Below, piece after piece: positions 42,080 to 54,079 of a DNA stretch of 64,000 bases. Below the pieces are notes generated by a model. The model was not told where the DNA came from and did not search any database. It saw only the letters and a list, made by a program, of their open reading frames with translations. The translations under genes were made by a program, and so were the position numbers. Position 1 is the first letter of the stretch. Each line of letters starts with the position of its first letter. Origin of the DNA: Yponomeuta sedellus (Eukaryota; Arthropoda; Insecta; Lepidoptera; Yponomeutidae); NCBI GenBank assembly GCA_934045075.1, contig OW203723.1:18212035-18276034 (forward strand), written 5' to 3'.

Positions 42080-42840
42080 AGGCAATACATTGCTAATGTG
42101 AGGCACGCGGGCACCGCCCACTTATATACGACTTCTATTCTTTTGTTAGAATATTTTCGGGGCTTAATCGCGTAGTAATTTATTGCTATTTTACCTCCAC
42201 GTTACCAATACGGGCCGGAAATTCTACTGTTTTTTTTATGTTCTGTGACGTTAACTCACATTGCCGTGCCACCTATGCTGCATAGGTAGAACAATGGCGC
42301 ACGTCACGGTTTTTGTGATGCCAAAATATCAGAATTTGACAATAATGCACTCGAAAGTCTTTTAACGTTAAAGTTGGCGACACTAGTAGTCGTGCTACCC
42401 ATGCTGTAGGAAGGTTTTCCGAAAGCTTAATTGCCAAGTCACCCACAAATATGAGTTAAGCAAGCGCTAGATAGAGTTATGTATAATAGACAAACGATGA
42501 TTACTAAGTATATTTAGTACCGTTATCAGAAAACAGTCGGTCTCAATGCCTGTTAAAAATAACTGGTTGTTATTTGTATGACGCTGGTCATTGGGAATAA
42601 CGTCTTGATATGAAAATGTGAATATGAACGTTTTGAACGTTAACTCGGATTCTAATTACCAACCCAGGTATAAATTTATTTCAAGACAATAGTTTTTTTT
42701 TTACAAAAGCGTCCCTTTTGTAAGTATCATAAGTAGATGAAAGTTACTGTCTCATGAAGAGAGGCATTGTATCAACGTTATGAGTTTTGCCAGTACCCGG
42801 TTTATCACATCACATCATCATCACGTCACATATCACACAT

Positions 42841-43025
42841 CACTCTAATATTATACAGGCGAAAATCTGTGAGTGTGTATGTTTGTTACTTCTTCACGTC
42901 TAAAATTTGGCATGGAGTTAGCTGACACCCTGGTTTGACAAAAAGGCTACGTTTTACTGGGGGAAAATATCTTATTCCCATGAGAAAATAGACCGCGGGT
43001 AACACCGCGGGGTACAGCTAGTAGG
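42841..43025 (+). repeat. repeat ending in CCGCGGGGTACAGCTAGTAGG
   Basis: ACAGGCGAAAATCTGTGAGTGTG..., TGGAGTTAGCTGACACC and GCGGGTAACACCGCGGGG match 15996-16187. It is a widespread insect repeat in my recollection; the class is uncertain. Confidence 0.6.
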
Positions 43026-43057
43026 TACGATGTAAGATTTATCCACATTATAACAAG

Positions 43058-43361
43058 CCGTGGTGTAGGCGCTCGTGGTATAGGCGATCCGAGTGATTGG
43101 AATCACTTGGTTAAGCAACGACAGGCGCGGTCAGGTACAGGATGGGTGAGCGTCCTGTGACTACTGCTAGTGGTATTTTTCCGAGCGCTTCCGTGCTTCG
43201 CAAGGCACGTTAAGCCGTTGGTGCCGGCTGTCATATAATGAATCCTCCACCAACCCGGACTTGGCCCCCGTGGTGGAGTATGGCCTAACCTTCCTGCGAT
43301 GCAGGAAGAGACCCGTGCCCCAGCAGTGGGGACATACAGGGTTGATAACGACGAAAACGAA
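43058..43361 (+). mobile_element. 5S-SINE, short subfamily, 8-bp TSD
   Basis: ATAACAAG at 43050-43057 and 43362-43369 flank it. It has the same internal deletion joint as 10627-10918 (TGTCATATAATGAATCCTCC). The promoter motifs GGTTAAGCAACGACAGGCGCG and GGATGGGTGAGCGTCC are well kept, and GTTAAGCAACG is even closer to genuine 5S rRNA. The tail ends GGGTTGATAACGACGAAAACGA. Confidence 0.9.
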
Positions 43362-43691
43362 ATAACAAGTCGGTGACGTGCCGGCGGCTTCAATCTAAAC
43401 TAATCCTAAAACACTTTTTTAAGAAGTTGAATACTTATTGGTCCCGCCTGCGCGGCATTGTTGGTTACATTTTTATTTCAATTTTAGTTTTTAAAATGGA
43501 TAATGCTTTAGTACGCGTTCGTGTGTGATGCTTAAGCTCAACAAGTTATTCATAGAGTTGGTATAACGAACCGCTTCATTGATGACAGTTGTGTGAATCG
43601 AATTATTCTTTTGACCGTGACTGTGACCAAAACAGGACGTTTTCGCGGACACATTCAAAGTTAATGTGACTCCCGCGGATGTATACTCTGT

Positions 43692-43733
43692 AGCAGATTA
43701 AGATTCATTACATGTAATGAATCTTAATCTGCT
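43692..43733. repeat. perfect 42-bp palindrome
   Basis: AGCAGATTAAGATTCATTACA is followed without spacer by its exact reverse complement. A partial third copy (AGATTCATTACATGTAA) follows at 43737-43753. Confidence 0.95.
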
Positions 43734-43764
43734 CCAGATTCATTACATGTAAATAAACAGTTGT

Positions 43765-44215
43765 GTCTTTAGGGTTCCAATCTCGAAGGGTCCCAAACGA
43801 GACAATTAATACTCTGCCTCCGCAGTCTGTCTGTCCGTTTGTCCGATCTTTAAATGGCCTAACTTTGGAACAATCATAGGTAGCTTGTTAAAATATTAGC
43901 AGAATATTTGTTGTTGCGGCGGATTACCTATCAAATAATCAAATCCTCGTTCTCTCTGGGTACAGGCATACTACCAGCGCTGGAGCTTTTCCAAACCTGC
44001 AGCTTACGGTGAGCAGGAATCCATTTGCATTTGCCACACCCACGTAATTTATATGGCTTTTTTGGCTTTTGCCGTACGTTGTATGACAAAATTGTATGTT
44101 CTTGTTTTCTGAGTCTGGTTATTACTTTTGTTCTCTTCCTTTTGTTTTGTATACCTACCTACCTGATATGTGTGTGTGTGAAAATGTAAATAAATGGTTT
44201 ATCTAGCTAAATTTT
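43765..44215. repeat. R-family remnant and LINE 3' end
   Basis: 43765-43925 (AGGGTTCCAATCTCG, CAGTCTGTCTGTCCGTTTGTCCG) is a minus R-type fragment. 43955-44215 is the plus copy of the LINE end at 25945-26165, finishing GTGTGTGTGTGAAAATGTAAATAAATGG. Confidence 0.6.
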
Positions 44216-45630
44216 ATTTCACCGTTTTTTGTTTATACTCTAACCTGAAAATGGTAGTACATACAGGCATAAAATTTTGCATGATTGACTCGACAAATAG
44301 GTTACGATTGTGTAAACAGATTTCATAAAATAAATTAGTAAACGGGTTACTCGCTGTGGGTGCTCGATAAATGCATTAATACAGAATTTTAAATACTGAG
44401 AACTTCAGTGTATATCAAACAGTACATGCCTGTATACATCTCGTGAATTTTCATTTGGTACTAAGAAAACGTACCGTAGCCGTGTGTGATGCCTCAAATA
44501 GCTAGTTCCTGCTACAGTCAAATTGCTCCACGAATAGGTTCAAGGTCAGTGCAGCAAGATGGAGTCTGGCGGGTGTTTCTTTTGCAAATCATTGCGATTA
44601 AGCATGTTCTGATAGTTTTGTTTATACGAGATGTGGCTCAATAGGACGTACAAAGGATTCTTATCCGCTTTAATTCTTAAATATCCTTATTTAGCATCAG
44701 TTGTTAATTAAGCAAAGCTTTACTCGCACACTTCTATGATTTTGAAATCGTAAGCAATATTTTGAGGAAATAAATTAAATGAAAAGGTTTTATTCAACGT
44801 AGCGCAGAAACTGCGTCTTAATGAACCTTACAATTCACACTAGGTGTCCATTTCAAAATCTAGATCATTTTTGAGAAAAAATGGACAAAATACTCTATTC
44901 AGTTCAAAAATCCAATGTTCCTTTCATTATGATAACTATTCTTATTATTTCCCGCAAATGCTCATCATTACGTACGCCAATCCAAATTTTTAAGTGCAAC
45001 ATTTGCCAGATAAATAAATAAAAATAGAATTCACAAGTAACATTCAACTTAAATCATAACAATACTTAAGTAAATAAAAATTATAGTTTTAATTCCATCA
45101 AATTATTTCAGTTCGTGAATTATATTTGGCTGTCCTCTAGCAGCCCAAAAAGGTCACTAGCTCAGCGTTTGATTTTCAGTTACGAACGAGGGATGTGACA
45201 ACGGAATTCAATAATATCAATATAGGTATACAAATTAACCTATAGATGTGAGTCCACTTGTATATTTATGTAGCAGATTGCTTAGTCTAAGCTCTGGGCG
45301 AGAGTGGTAGCACTAGTTGAAGGCTAGCCGATAGGCGCCGGAGTGGAACGCCCCGATACGCTGGCCGCCCGTCGTCAGGTTTCAGTTGGTAACCTCTTTA
45401 CATGCGCTTCGACGAGGAAAACAAATGAAAATCAATCGAATTACACTTCCTGTAAAGTTATAGACCTCCGGAAGTCTATACTATTCTATTTACAAACTAT
45501 ACTCAAAAAGCGTTTCACAGTCACGGCGAATCGGAAAAGTAAAGAATCTTTATTCAGGTGAACTTAGAATTAAGACAAGTGTAGAATGGGACAAAATACT
45601 AATAAGTGTAACGTAACATGGAAAATATTT
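44216..45630. other. mostly unassigned DNA with a family F fragment
   Basis: 44778-44900 is a family F piece (AAAGGTTTTATTCAACGTAGCGCAGAAACTGCG). The rest has no recognised gene. A GC-richer patch at 45296-45420 is open for 72 codons but without an ATG start or known motif. Confidence 0.4.
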
Positions 45631-45634
45631 ATGT

Positions 45635-45785
45635 AAATACCCGGCAAACGTAGTTTTGCCATATTAATTAACCTATGAGCTTTTCTCAGACCTACTAAAA
45701 ACAAAGAATATCATAAAAATCGGTCAAGACTTTTCGGCCGACTTTGACAATAAACACTTTGACACGAGATTTGTATTAGATGTTG
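45635..45785 (+). repeat. LINE-like tail (GGCAAACGTAGTTTTGCCATAT)
   Basis: GGCAAACGTAGTTTTGCCATAT, ATCATAAAAATCGGTCAAGAC and GACACGAGATTTGTATTAGATG are typical of RTE-like 3' regions in insects. Single copy here. Confidence 0.4.
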
Positions 45786-46201
45786 TTTCACTCCAATTTT
45801 TCTCAATTTTGCGTTTCCTCTTATGCTGGATTGAAGCCTTTTTCTATCGAACAGAAGGAAAGAGAGAGCTTTGTTGAGAGCTGATATTTTGAGTTGTTAG
45901 ATCCACGGCTTGAATTACTCTATTGTCCCTGATCATCAGCTGTTCCGGATTCTAGTTAATCCTTTTTTAGGTAAGATGAGCTTGCAGTTGGCCTATAAGT
46001 GATATAAGTGATTGCTTGATATAAGTGAAGACGAGGCAAGATTTTACGTGCTAGCGTTTTAGGCCCCAGGTGGATGGACGGATCTAGCATTGAAAATCTA
46101 GCAGTTTCGCTTGCAAGAAATGAAGAAGAATATGAGGAACTGATGAGCAACCTCCATTAATGGAGAAGCACAGGAAGAATATGACAATGCCCAGCATATA
46201 A

Positions 46202-46565
46202 GGTATCAACCCCTGTATGTCCCCACTGCTGGGTCACGGGTCTCTTCCTGCATCGCAGGAAGGTTAGGCCATACTCCACCACGGGGGCCAAGTCCGGGTT
46301 GGTAGAGGATTGTAAGACAGTGGCAAGCCATATTGTCAGAAGTGATCGAGCCGCCCATAAGGCCTCTGACAGGGCTTGAAGACTGCCATTACATGACGAC
46401 CGGCGCCAACGGCTTAACGTGCCTTACGAAGCACGGAAGCGCTCGGAAAAAATGCCACTAGTGGCAGTCGCGAGACGGTCAGCCATCCTGCACCTGACCG
46501 TGCTTGTTGTTGCTTAGCCAAGTTATTGATTACAATCACTCGGTTCGACTTGGCTACGAGCGATT
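46202..46565 (-). mobile_element. 5S-SINE, full length, 10-bp TSD
   Basis: CAGCATATAA at 46192-46201 and 46566-46575 flank 364 bp. All modules are present. The 5S-like region on minus is diverged (GGCTAAGCAACAACAAGCACG, GTGCAGGATGGCTGACCGTC). Confidence 0.9.
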
Positions 46566-46575
46566 CAGCATATAA

Positions 46576-48584
46576 CTTGACCATGAATCCGGGTAGTTGA
46601 AATCAATTTCCTACGCACACTTTAGGGCAACAAACACTTTATTGAAAGTGTGAATGTGAAATTGTTTTTGTACCAAAGAAATGTAAAAACTTCGTACAAA
46701 TTAGAGAATAATACAAAAAAAGTCTCGTTGTTTCGGGATCTCAAAAATAGGGAAATATAAAAAAATTCTAATAGTAAAACTTTTTATATTTGTTTTTCCA
46801 CTGAATTCTGAACGTTTCCTTCCAATGAAGAGGATACATAAAAATATGATTTAAACGAGATAACTCAAAAATAAATAAACGCTTCACACATTATTAGCAG
46901 TTACGTGCAAGTTGTGACGTTTGAGTCCGATTGTTTGACGCGTTTTTGGACCATGTGACTATATTGACTTTTTTTTTATATTGAACAGGTTGATTTATAA
47001 AAAGTATTCATAGAGAAAAAACATTACCACGTTAATTTATCTCTGAATATGGTCTCTTCAATTAAACATTGTAATACACGTCCCGCGTCACCCAGAAATG
47101 AAACCTGAAATAAGCGCAAGCGCACTCAAAATTATTTGTAAAGTATCGCTCTGAGCACTATACTTGGCGTACGTTAATAAAACTTGGGGAGATATTCAAG
47201 GACTTGAATTTGAAGCAAAGAGATTTATTCGCGAAAACACTAAGAGAAAGTTTCCCCGGCAGGTCTCGCTAGACCACGAGGCTTTTAACTTAGGTAATGT
47301 GGGCAAATCAGGGGAGTCACGAAGTAACAGATGTGTGGTTCACATCTCCTTATTCTGGCCTATCTCTTTATTCTGTTAAAGAAAGGTCTTCTCTCGATAT
47401 ACTCGTAATATGATCCTCTTTTAATAGGGCATAAAATTACAAAAAACTGTACTTCTTTCTGGTAGTGAAAGGGCTGATAATAATTTTAAATTTTTGAACA
47501 TATACACAGTATTTTCGTATGATTATGAGAACATTAATTCTTTGAAATAATCAAGTCTTTGTTTAAAAGTTTATGGGCTATTTATAAAAGCTGTATCACA
47601 CTTTTGTTTAATGGCTATTATTAATTTCATTCTGTATTCACCCATTTGCTTTAAAAAAAGTTAGTATCCGGGATCCGGATCATCAGAAGATCTGGAAGCA
47701 GAAGATCCGGAATAAAGTTAGTAATGTGTAGCGCTAATGAATGTTTTACTTCTTAAACTATTAGATACAACAAAAATGTGAAAACTCTTAGGCGCGGGTA
47801 TTCAGCGCGCCTTATTTTCTCGCTGTATGCGAAACGCCTACGGTCTATGCTAGTGTGATTGTGCCCTAAAGTGAAAACGTTGGTGATGGATGGGAGAGTG
47901 TCTCGACCGATCGAGACCACCCACGATTTCTAGATACACCGCACTAATTTGTCACAGAAATTGAATCAAACCTCTCCAAGGCAGCGCGATACACCGCTTA
48001 CGGTTTGATAAAGCTCACGGGAACAAAAAATATAATAAAAGAGCGCAGCGTTCTTTTGTCTGACACCAGCATTGTTTGTTCGTAAAAATGTTCATGGATC
48101 CCATGGCTCTAGTAAGTTTTTCTACAGGAACGAAATGTGACCTTGGGTAGAGTCTAGACCACAGGTTCACAAACTTATTTCACCCAGTGTCCACTTTGAA
48201 AGTATTTTTATAGAGTTACACAATTTGTTTCAGCGTATACCTGTAACTTTTAGCTTATTCAGAGTAATTCTAAGGTGTGCATTAAAATATGATTTTAAAT
48301 GTTGTTTGGAAGAGATTGTTTGACTATCGCTTTCGTACTTTATGTTTTATTGTATTCAGTACCATAGAGGCTTCTGTACTCTAAGAGGTTTCGTAAAAAT
48401 GCGCAATCACAGAAGCACTCCAGTTAGACTTTTGTTTTACGAGTTTTCTCATTTGCGAAAATCATTTAGATTTATGAATATTAGGGTTCACATAATTTTA
48501 TTACATTCGCGCTTTGCGCAATTTAAGCTTAAGATGCATTGCGAATAAATCGCTGCGTTTTTTTTTCGGACGGATTTTTAATAA
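46576..48584. other. long stretch without recognised gene or repeat
   Basis: About 2 kb without a callable gene. 47665-47705 repeats GATCCGG/AGATCTGG words; frames of 68-71 codons (47164, 48342) show no motif. Like 12447-14477, this is low in recognisable repeats. Confidence 0.4.
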
Positions 48585-48780
48585 TCTATAATATAAAAAG
48601 GAATCCCCGAATGTGTTGGTAAGCGCATAGTTCGACATCAGCTGAATTGATTTCTCAAATCCTTTTTTTTAGAACATTCCTTGAAGTACGAGGATGGTTC
48701 TCACGGAGGGAAAAATAAAAAAAATTAAAGAACCTACTTTTAGGCGGTACAAAGTTTGCTGTGTCAGCTAGTAATAAATA
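48585..48780 (+). repeat. LINE-like tail shared with 54680-54810
   Basis: ATCTATAATATAAAAA, GAATGTGTTG.TAAGCGCA and TTCCTTGAA.TA.GAGGATGGTTCT match the reverse complement of 54680-54810. Ends in GTGTCAGCTAGTAATAA. Probably RTE-like. Confidence 0.6.
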
Positions 48781-49119
48781 AAATTTATTATTAAAAAAAA
48801 ACAAAATGTAAAAATGGCACCAATCATTTGGTGCTAAATCTATTGCACATTATTCTTGTCGCTGAATCCTGTTTCCTAATTTAAGCGAAAAACCTATATG
48901 TTAGGAGAAGACGAAATTAAATTAAAACATAAAAAATGTGCGTACATAGGTACTGAGTCGAGATACATTGGGCGGATGACTGTCAATCATTATAAATATA
49001 TTTAATGCATGCAAAGAAAAACAAAAATAAAATAATCAGAGAAAACCAAAAAGGTATAACAATCTTAGCCACTCAGATTAAGGTGTGTGTGCTTGTTTGT
49101 GAGATTGTGTGTATGTATG

Positions 49120-49313
<194 letters not shown>

Positions 49314-50104
49314 GCGTGCTGATTTGGCTGGGGAAGTAATTTAGTGCGTGTTTCAGGAATTCCGGATTCTTTCCTCCCAAACTTCTTTTAAGGCCTGTTT
49401 TTTTTATTCTCTTTCTGACTCTCAGGAGCCTCCACCGCTCATAAGGGGGCGTTTCCGCCCACTTTGAGAAAAACTGGTCTAGACGATGTAAAGGAAGCGA
49501 AACTAGACCTAGCTCTGCGTTCGCTTGATCAGCGGACCGAAGTGGTTAAATTCACCGTGAAAGCTTGCCTTGTTAAAAGCGACTGATGGGTTAATTAATT
49601 TGCCAATTTTTTGCCGCCCCGTGGCTAGCTCGGCGAGTGATTGCTAATAAATTACAATCATAAAGTTTATAAGACATTAATAATTTGTTATCGGCCCCTA
49701 GCGTAGGTATAATTATGAATATTTAGACAGTTCTGATTAATTGTACGAATTCACATCGTTAAAATAACATATTTTATTGAGCAAGCTACTTTCTCTAATA
49801 AATAATATGGTGGTAGCTCTTTATTGATGAAAACAAGGATCGCTATTAATTACTCGTTCCTTAATGATAACTTCCGAAGCATGTCGTCATCTTATTTGGT
49901 CAATTAATTGTTGCTACTCAGATAGACAGGGAAACACCTCGTTTGATCATTGATCTTCTTGCAGTATTCGTATATTGACTTTTTTTTGCGGTACGTCTTC
50001 AACGAAATTATAACCTGAACCTTACGCAACAACAGAGCTGTTGAGTACAATCAACCACAAATATCTATTCTACTTGTTCTTTATATTCTAATTAGACTTA
50101 GAGA

Positions 50105-50340
50105 CTTATGTTCGATTCCCAGTGCCGGCATGTACCAATGGCGTCATTTTCTAAATAATGTACATTTGTGAAGTTATATTCTAATACCACTCGCTAACCG
50201 TGAAGGAAAACATTGTGAGGGAACCAGGGTTTCTGAAGTGTTCAAATATCTCATCGCTTGAAATTGCCAATCCCAGGTGGGCACGCTAGATAATCAAGCC
50301 CATACGTTTATAAGCCCATCCAATGGGTTATTAATATTTT
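50105..50340 (+). mobile_element. SINE-E, sense orientation
   Basis: Starts in the B-box region (TATGTTCGATTCCCAGTGCCGG), then ACCACTCGCTAACCGTGAAGG, GTGTTCAAATATCTCATCGCTTGAAATTGCCAATCC and GGTGGGCACGCTAG. The A box is lost. Confidence 0.7.
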
Positions 50341-50349
50341 TTTTACATT

Positions 50350-50482
50350 TATACTATTATACAGGCACATACATTGCTTCTGGCCATACACTAGGATACT
50401 CTGTGTCGTGGGAACCAGAAACAGCGACATCACAAACACGTTAACATCCAACACCTGGGTTTTTTGTCCCCAGCCGTCCCCA
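50350..50482 (-). mobile_element. SINE-D, head-truncated
   Basis: Body is intact (GGCACATACATTGCTTCTGGCC, TGTGTCGTGGGAACCAGAAAC) but the sequence leaves the family at GTCCCCAGCC, before the tRNA-like boxes. Confidence 0.75.
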
Positions 50483-50627
50483 TCAGCAGTTTGTCAGGAC
50501 AAGCGTATTTTTAACGCAAAATATGAATTTGTATAGCGCTGGACGTCGTAAGGCGTCTGTAAGTGATTGTGATATTGACAACGGATCAACCTTTACCGGG
50601 CACTGTGGTCTGACCTGATTCTGATGC

Positions 50628-50725
50628 TGAAGACGCGGAATCACTTGACGAGGTTCTTTGGCAACTCATTTGCGTCGAGGGCCACCCGGCTGTGGAATGA
50701 TCTGCCGGTTTCAATAAGGCACTTT
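50628..50725 (+). pseudogene. LINE reverse-transcriptase C-terminal fragment
   Basis: One frame reads KTRNHLTRFFGNSFASRATR followed by LWNDLPVSIR. The pattern S.F..R...LWN.LP is typical of the extreme C-terminus of CR1/Jockey-type reverse transcriptases. It is a short truncated remnant in sense. Confidence 0.6.
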
Positions 50726-50800
50726 CCTTTAAAAGCAAGGTTCGTGATCTTTATGTATTACTCTAATCATTAAAATATTTGTCCTCCTGTGTATATGTTT

Positions 50801-51380
50801 AAAACAGAATTTTGCGGATGTCGTAGGTTACATAAAATCAGCATTAATAGAGAACTAACGGAACAAAAAATAACATTCACTTCTAAGCAATTTAAGTACC
50901 ACTTTTAGCCACTACATGGCGCTGCTGTATATGATTTATTCTAATACATGTGTATACATAATTTCAGCGTTGGTATACATGTATACAAACCGTTTATAGA
51001 ATCGGTACAAATACGGAAATAAGTAATGCCTATAAAGTGGTTTGTTACTTCTAGATCATTAATTTGTATTAAAAAATTATAATGTGCGAAGTATTTAAAA
51101 CAGAATTTTGCGGATGTCGTAGGTTACATAAAATCATCATTAATAGAGAAAAAACGGAACAAAAAATAATATTCACTTCTAAATAATTAAAGTACCACCT
51201 TTAGCCACTAGATGGCGCTGCCATATATTTATTCTGGTGCATGTATTTACATAATTTTAGCTTTGTTCCACATGTAAACAAACCGTTTATAGAAACGGTA
51301 TAAGTGCTGAAAGAAATAATAGAAATAATGTCTCTAAAGTGTTTAGTTCCTTCTAGGCCATTCGTTTATCTCATTAATTT
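50801..51380. repeat. 296-bp tandem duplication
   Basis: AAAACAGAATTTTGCGGATGTCGTAGGTTACATAAAATCA occurs at 50801 and 51097, and homology continues for nearly the full period (TAGCCACTA.ATGGCGCTGC, CAAACCGTTTATAGAA.CGGTA). Divergence between units is visible, so it is not a recent duplication. No ORF spans the unit. Confidence 0.85.
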
Positions 51381-51639
51381 AGGAAATATCAACCTCATAG
51401 GGGGTTTTAATAATTAATTTCTTAACTTTCATATTAATTTCTTACTGATACTTAGAACCACACTAACTAAACAAAATATATAAAGTGTAGCATGTGTTTT
51501 CTCATGTTTTCGCATGTGCCTTTTCCCCTGTGTAGTCAGCGACAAGCTAGGTTCAAAGTTGAAACAAAAAATCATAAAAAAAATTTTTAACGCTCTCATT
51601 GGTAACCGAAGACGGATCCTCCGTGATATCGTATCACAA

Positions 51640-52265
51640 CACCCAACTTTAAGTGATTTCCGAGACCGAAAGCTAAGCCCCGGTAAGCGAGCACGAGCAC
51701 TGCCAGCGCAAGTTTGGTTGAGGTAGAGACTATTCATGTTCCCATGTAAAAGACCCAGTACCTAGCGAGGCTGAAAGCCGAGCTCCACAACGCAGGCACG
51801 AGGAACCCTGTCGTGGTGAGGCTGAAGGCCGAGTTACAAAGAGGCCGCGGCCGAAGGCCATGATTATCGTTATTCCTACGCCCAAGCCTCATAGCCTTAT
51901 AGCCTTATAGTCGTATAGCCTTATAGCCTTAAGCCTCTAAGTAACTATGCGAGGCCAAAGGCCGAGCCTCATGATGCGGGTGCGTGGAACACTGCCACAG
52001 CGAGACCGAAGGCCGAGCTCCGTTCCGATTGGTTCCGAAGGCCGAGACTATTCATTTTCGCAAAGTACCACACCTTTTAGTAACTAGCGCGGCCGAAGGC
52101 CGCGACAGTTACTTAAAGTTGCTGTGACGAGGTTGAAAGCCGAGCTCCGTACAGGCCGCGCAGGCAAGGCCGAGAGCCATTACTCGCTAAGCAGACACAG
52201 GGACTACTGGCACGGTGAGGCAGAAAGCCGAGCTTGGTTCCGACAGAGACTATTCACGTTCCAAT
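51640..52265. repeat. irregular array of GAGGCCGAAGGCCGAG motifs
   Basis: At least ten variants of GAGGCTGAAAGCCGAG or GCGGCCGAAGGCCGCG occur at uneven spacing (about 51765, 51816, 51847, 51949, 52001, 52033, 52088, 52127, 52165, 52216). A second module, GAGACTATTCA.GTTC, is repeated at about 51727, 52046 and 52246. A TATAGCCTTA run lies at 51887-51931. The GGCC...GGCC core is palindromic. GC content is far above the surroundings. No ORF has a recognised motif. The origin is unknown. Confidence 0.6.
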
Positions 52266-52444
52266 CAATAAAAACATTTATGATTTGCCGAGACATGTCC
52301 TTTGTCGAGCAAAAGAAATAAAGCAATAAACTAAAATTCATTTAGGAAAGAAAATAATATTACGATTTAAAGGATGTAAGCAGTACAGATGGACCTTTAA
52401 ATTTTATCATACTACTGAGTCACTAAAAGGTGGAAAAAAAAAAT

Positions 52445-52873
52445 ATTTAAAAAAATAAAAGAACCCGACTGCAGTGATAGATCAACTGAAAGGGAAAAAC
52501 AAGATAATTTTATTTTAAAATGCTAACCTTCATTTAGAAGAGATCATGCTGCTTTACTTGAGGGACCAAATGATATAACTTTATAAGCATTATTTGCTCA
52601 AACTGTTGCAATAACTTTATATCAAATGATGCAGTCGGGACCCATTACTGTTTGTTCAAAGTCCTCTAATGGGTCCCGACTGCATCATTTGATATAAAGT
52701 TATAACTGCAACAGTTTGAGCAAATAATGCTTATAAAGTTATATCATTTGGTCCCTCAAGTAAAGCAGCAAGATCTCTTCTAAATCAAGGTTAGCATTTT
52801 AAAATAAAATTATCTTGTTTTTCCCTTTCAGTTGATCTATCACTGCAGTCGGGTTCTTTTATTTTTTTTAATA
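52445..52873. repeat. palindrome of about 430 bp
   Basis: Arms of about 200 bp (52445-52646 and 52668-52873) are nearly perfect reverse complements; differences are a few short indels and substitutions (for example GTTGCAATAACTTTATA against TATAAAGTTATAACTGCAAC). The 21-nt centre is TACTGTTTGTTCAAAGTCCTC with flanks. The arms encode nothing recognisable. Confidence 0.9.
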
Positions 52874-53599
52874 ATTTTTTTTTTGTATTTGTTGTTTTTT
52901 CCAGTGCACAATAAAGTATATTCTTATCTTCTTCTTATCTTACGTTCTTGTCATGAAGTTGTCCTTTATGCACACATGTAAACATTGATGTCGGTCAACT
53001 TAACAATTACACAGTAATAAGTTACACTCTAATCAGCGTATCTCTTTCCTAAAGGCCAGCATGGCTCTAGTGTTACAGCTTAATTTATAAAACATATCTA
53101 CTGCCTGGGAACTGGGACTGAGCAAGGTCGATTACGTAAAACAAACAGTAGGTACCTCAACACTTTTCCTGTCGATTGTACATAATACGTCCGCTCCAAT
53201 TCAAGTAGGCAAGCACGAACGCCCACGCCCAGTCAGACGTTTGACTAACCAATTTTCTTGTCTCCTTATCATGACTTCAACTAGCTACTTACACTAAAGG
53301 ATGGAGCTCACCAACGCGGTGGCGGTCCGTACATAGTAAGTTAGACCTGAGATTTCCGCATTGACCCCCGGTTTCTGGTACACTAATAAGCCGTTAATCT
53401 ACTGCTAACAGCTGTCAGTTGGTCAAAGTGCATGCGAAAAAGCCTCTGCATCTATGTAATGAGATGATTTATACAGTGTCCAGTGGTATATTCCCTCACA
53501 ATAGAGCATAAAGAAAAAACATTGACATTTATTAACAGGAACATTAACAGATTGTTAGTGTACGAGAAACTAGGGGTTAGCCACATAGTTGCGCCATTG

Positions 53600-53813
53600 T
53601 ACGTAGCAAGCGCTGAAGTATGGCTACACTTCAGACGCTAGGGTTTCCTCACAATATTTTTCTTTCGCCGTTAGTAAGTGGTATCTTCACAACTTACTAA
53701 GCTTTTACGTACAAACTTATAAAACAACGTCATTGGTACATGCCAGCATTCGAACCCACAACCTCCTCATAGAGAAGCCGGCGTCTATCGCTCTGCTAAC
53801 TCCGCTATTTGCG
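53600..53813 (-). mobile_element. SINE-E copy with tRNA-like head
   Basis: Body CAAGCGCTGAAGTATGG, CAGACGCTAGGGTTTCCTCAC and GTTAGTAAGTGGTATC; head on minus AGCGGAGTTAGCAGAGCGATAG and GGTTGTGGGTTCGAATGC. Confidence 0.75.
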
Positions 53814-54079
53814 GTCCATATATAATAATATAAACTCTACTACAGTAAATGACTTATATATGTATGGCCGCCATCGCCATCGCCACCGCCACATCGCGTT
53901 GGTATGTTTCATCTTTTAGACGCAAAATGACAATTTAGTCTTCTATCTCAGAACATGACAGTGTGATTTATATGCTAGTCTACCTACTACCCATACAAGG
54001 TATTGGTGGATATCGGGATTAGATCAAGGACAAACACGTGTCAGACATGCTAATCTGTTCGGCTATGTACGTATAGACG

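Noticed and set aside
45343..45561. 72-codon plus frame in a GC-richer patch
   Set aside because: It starts with GTG rather than ATG, loses GC content halfway, and has no motif.
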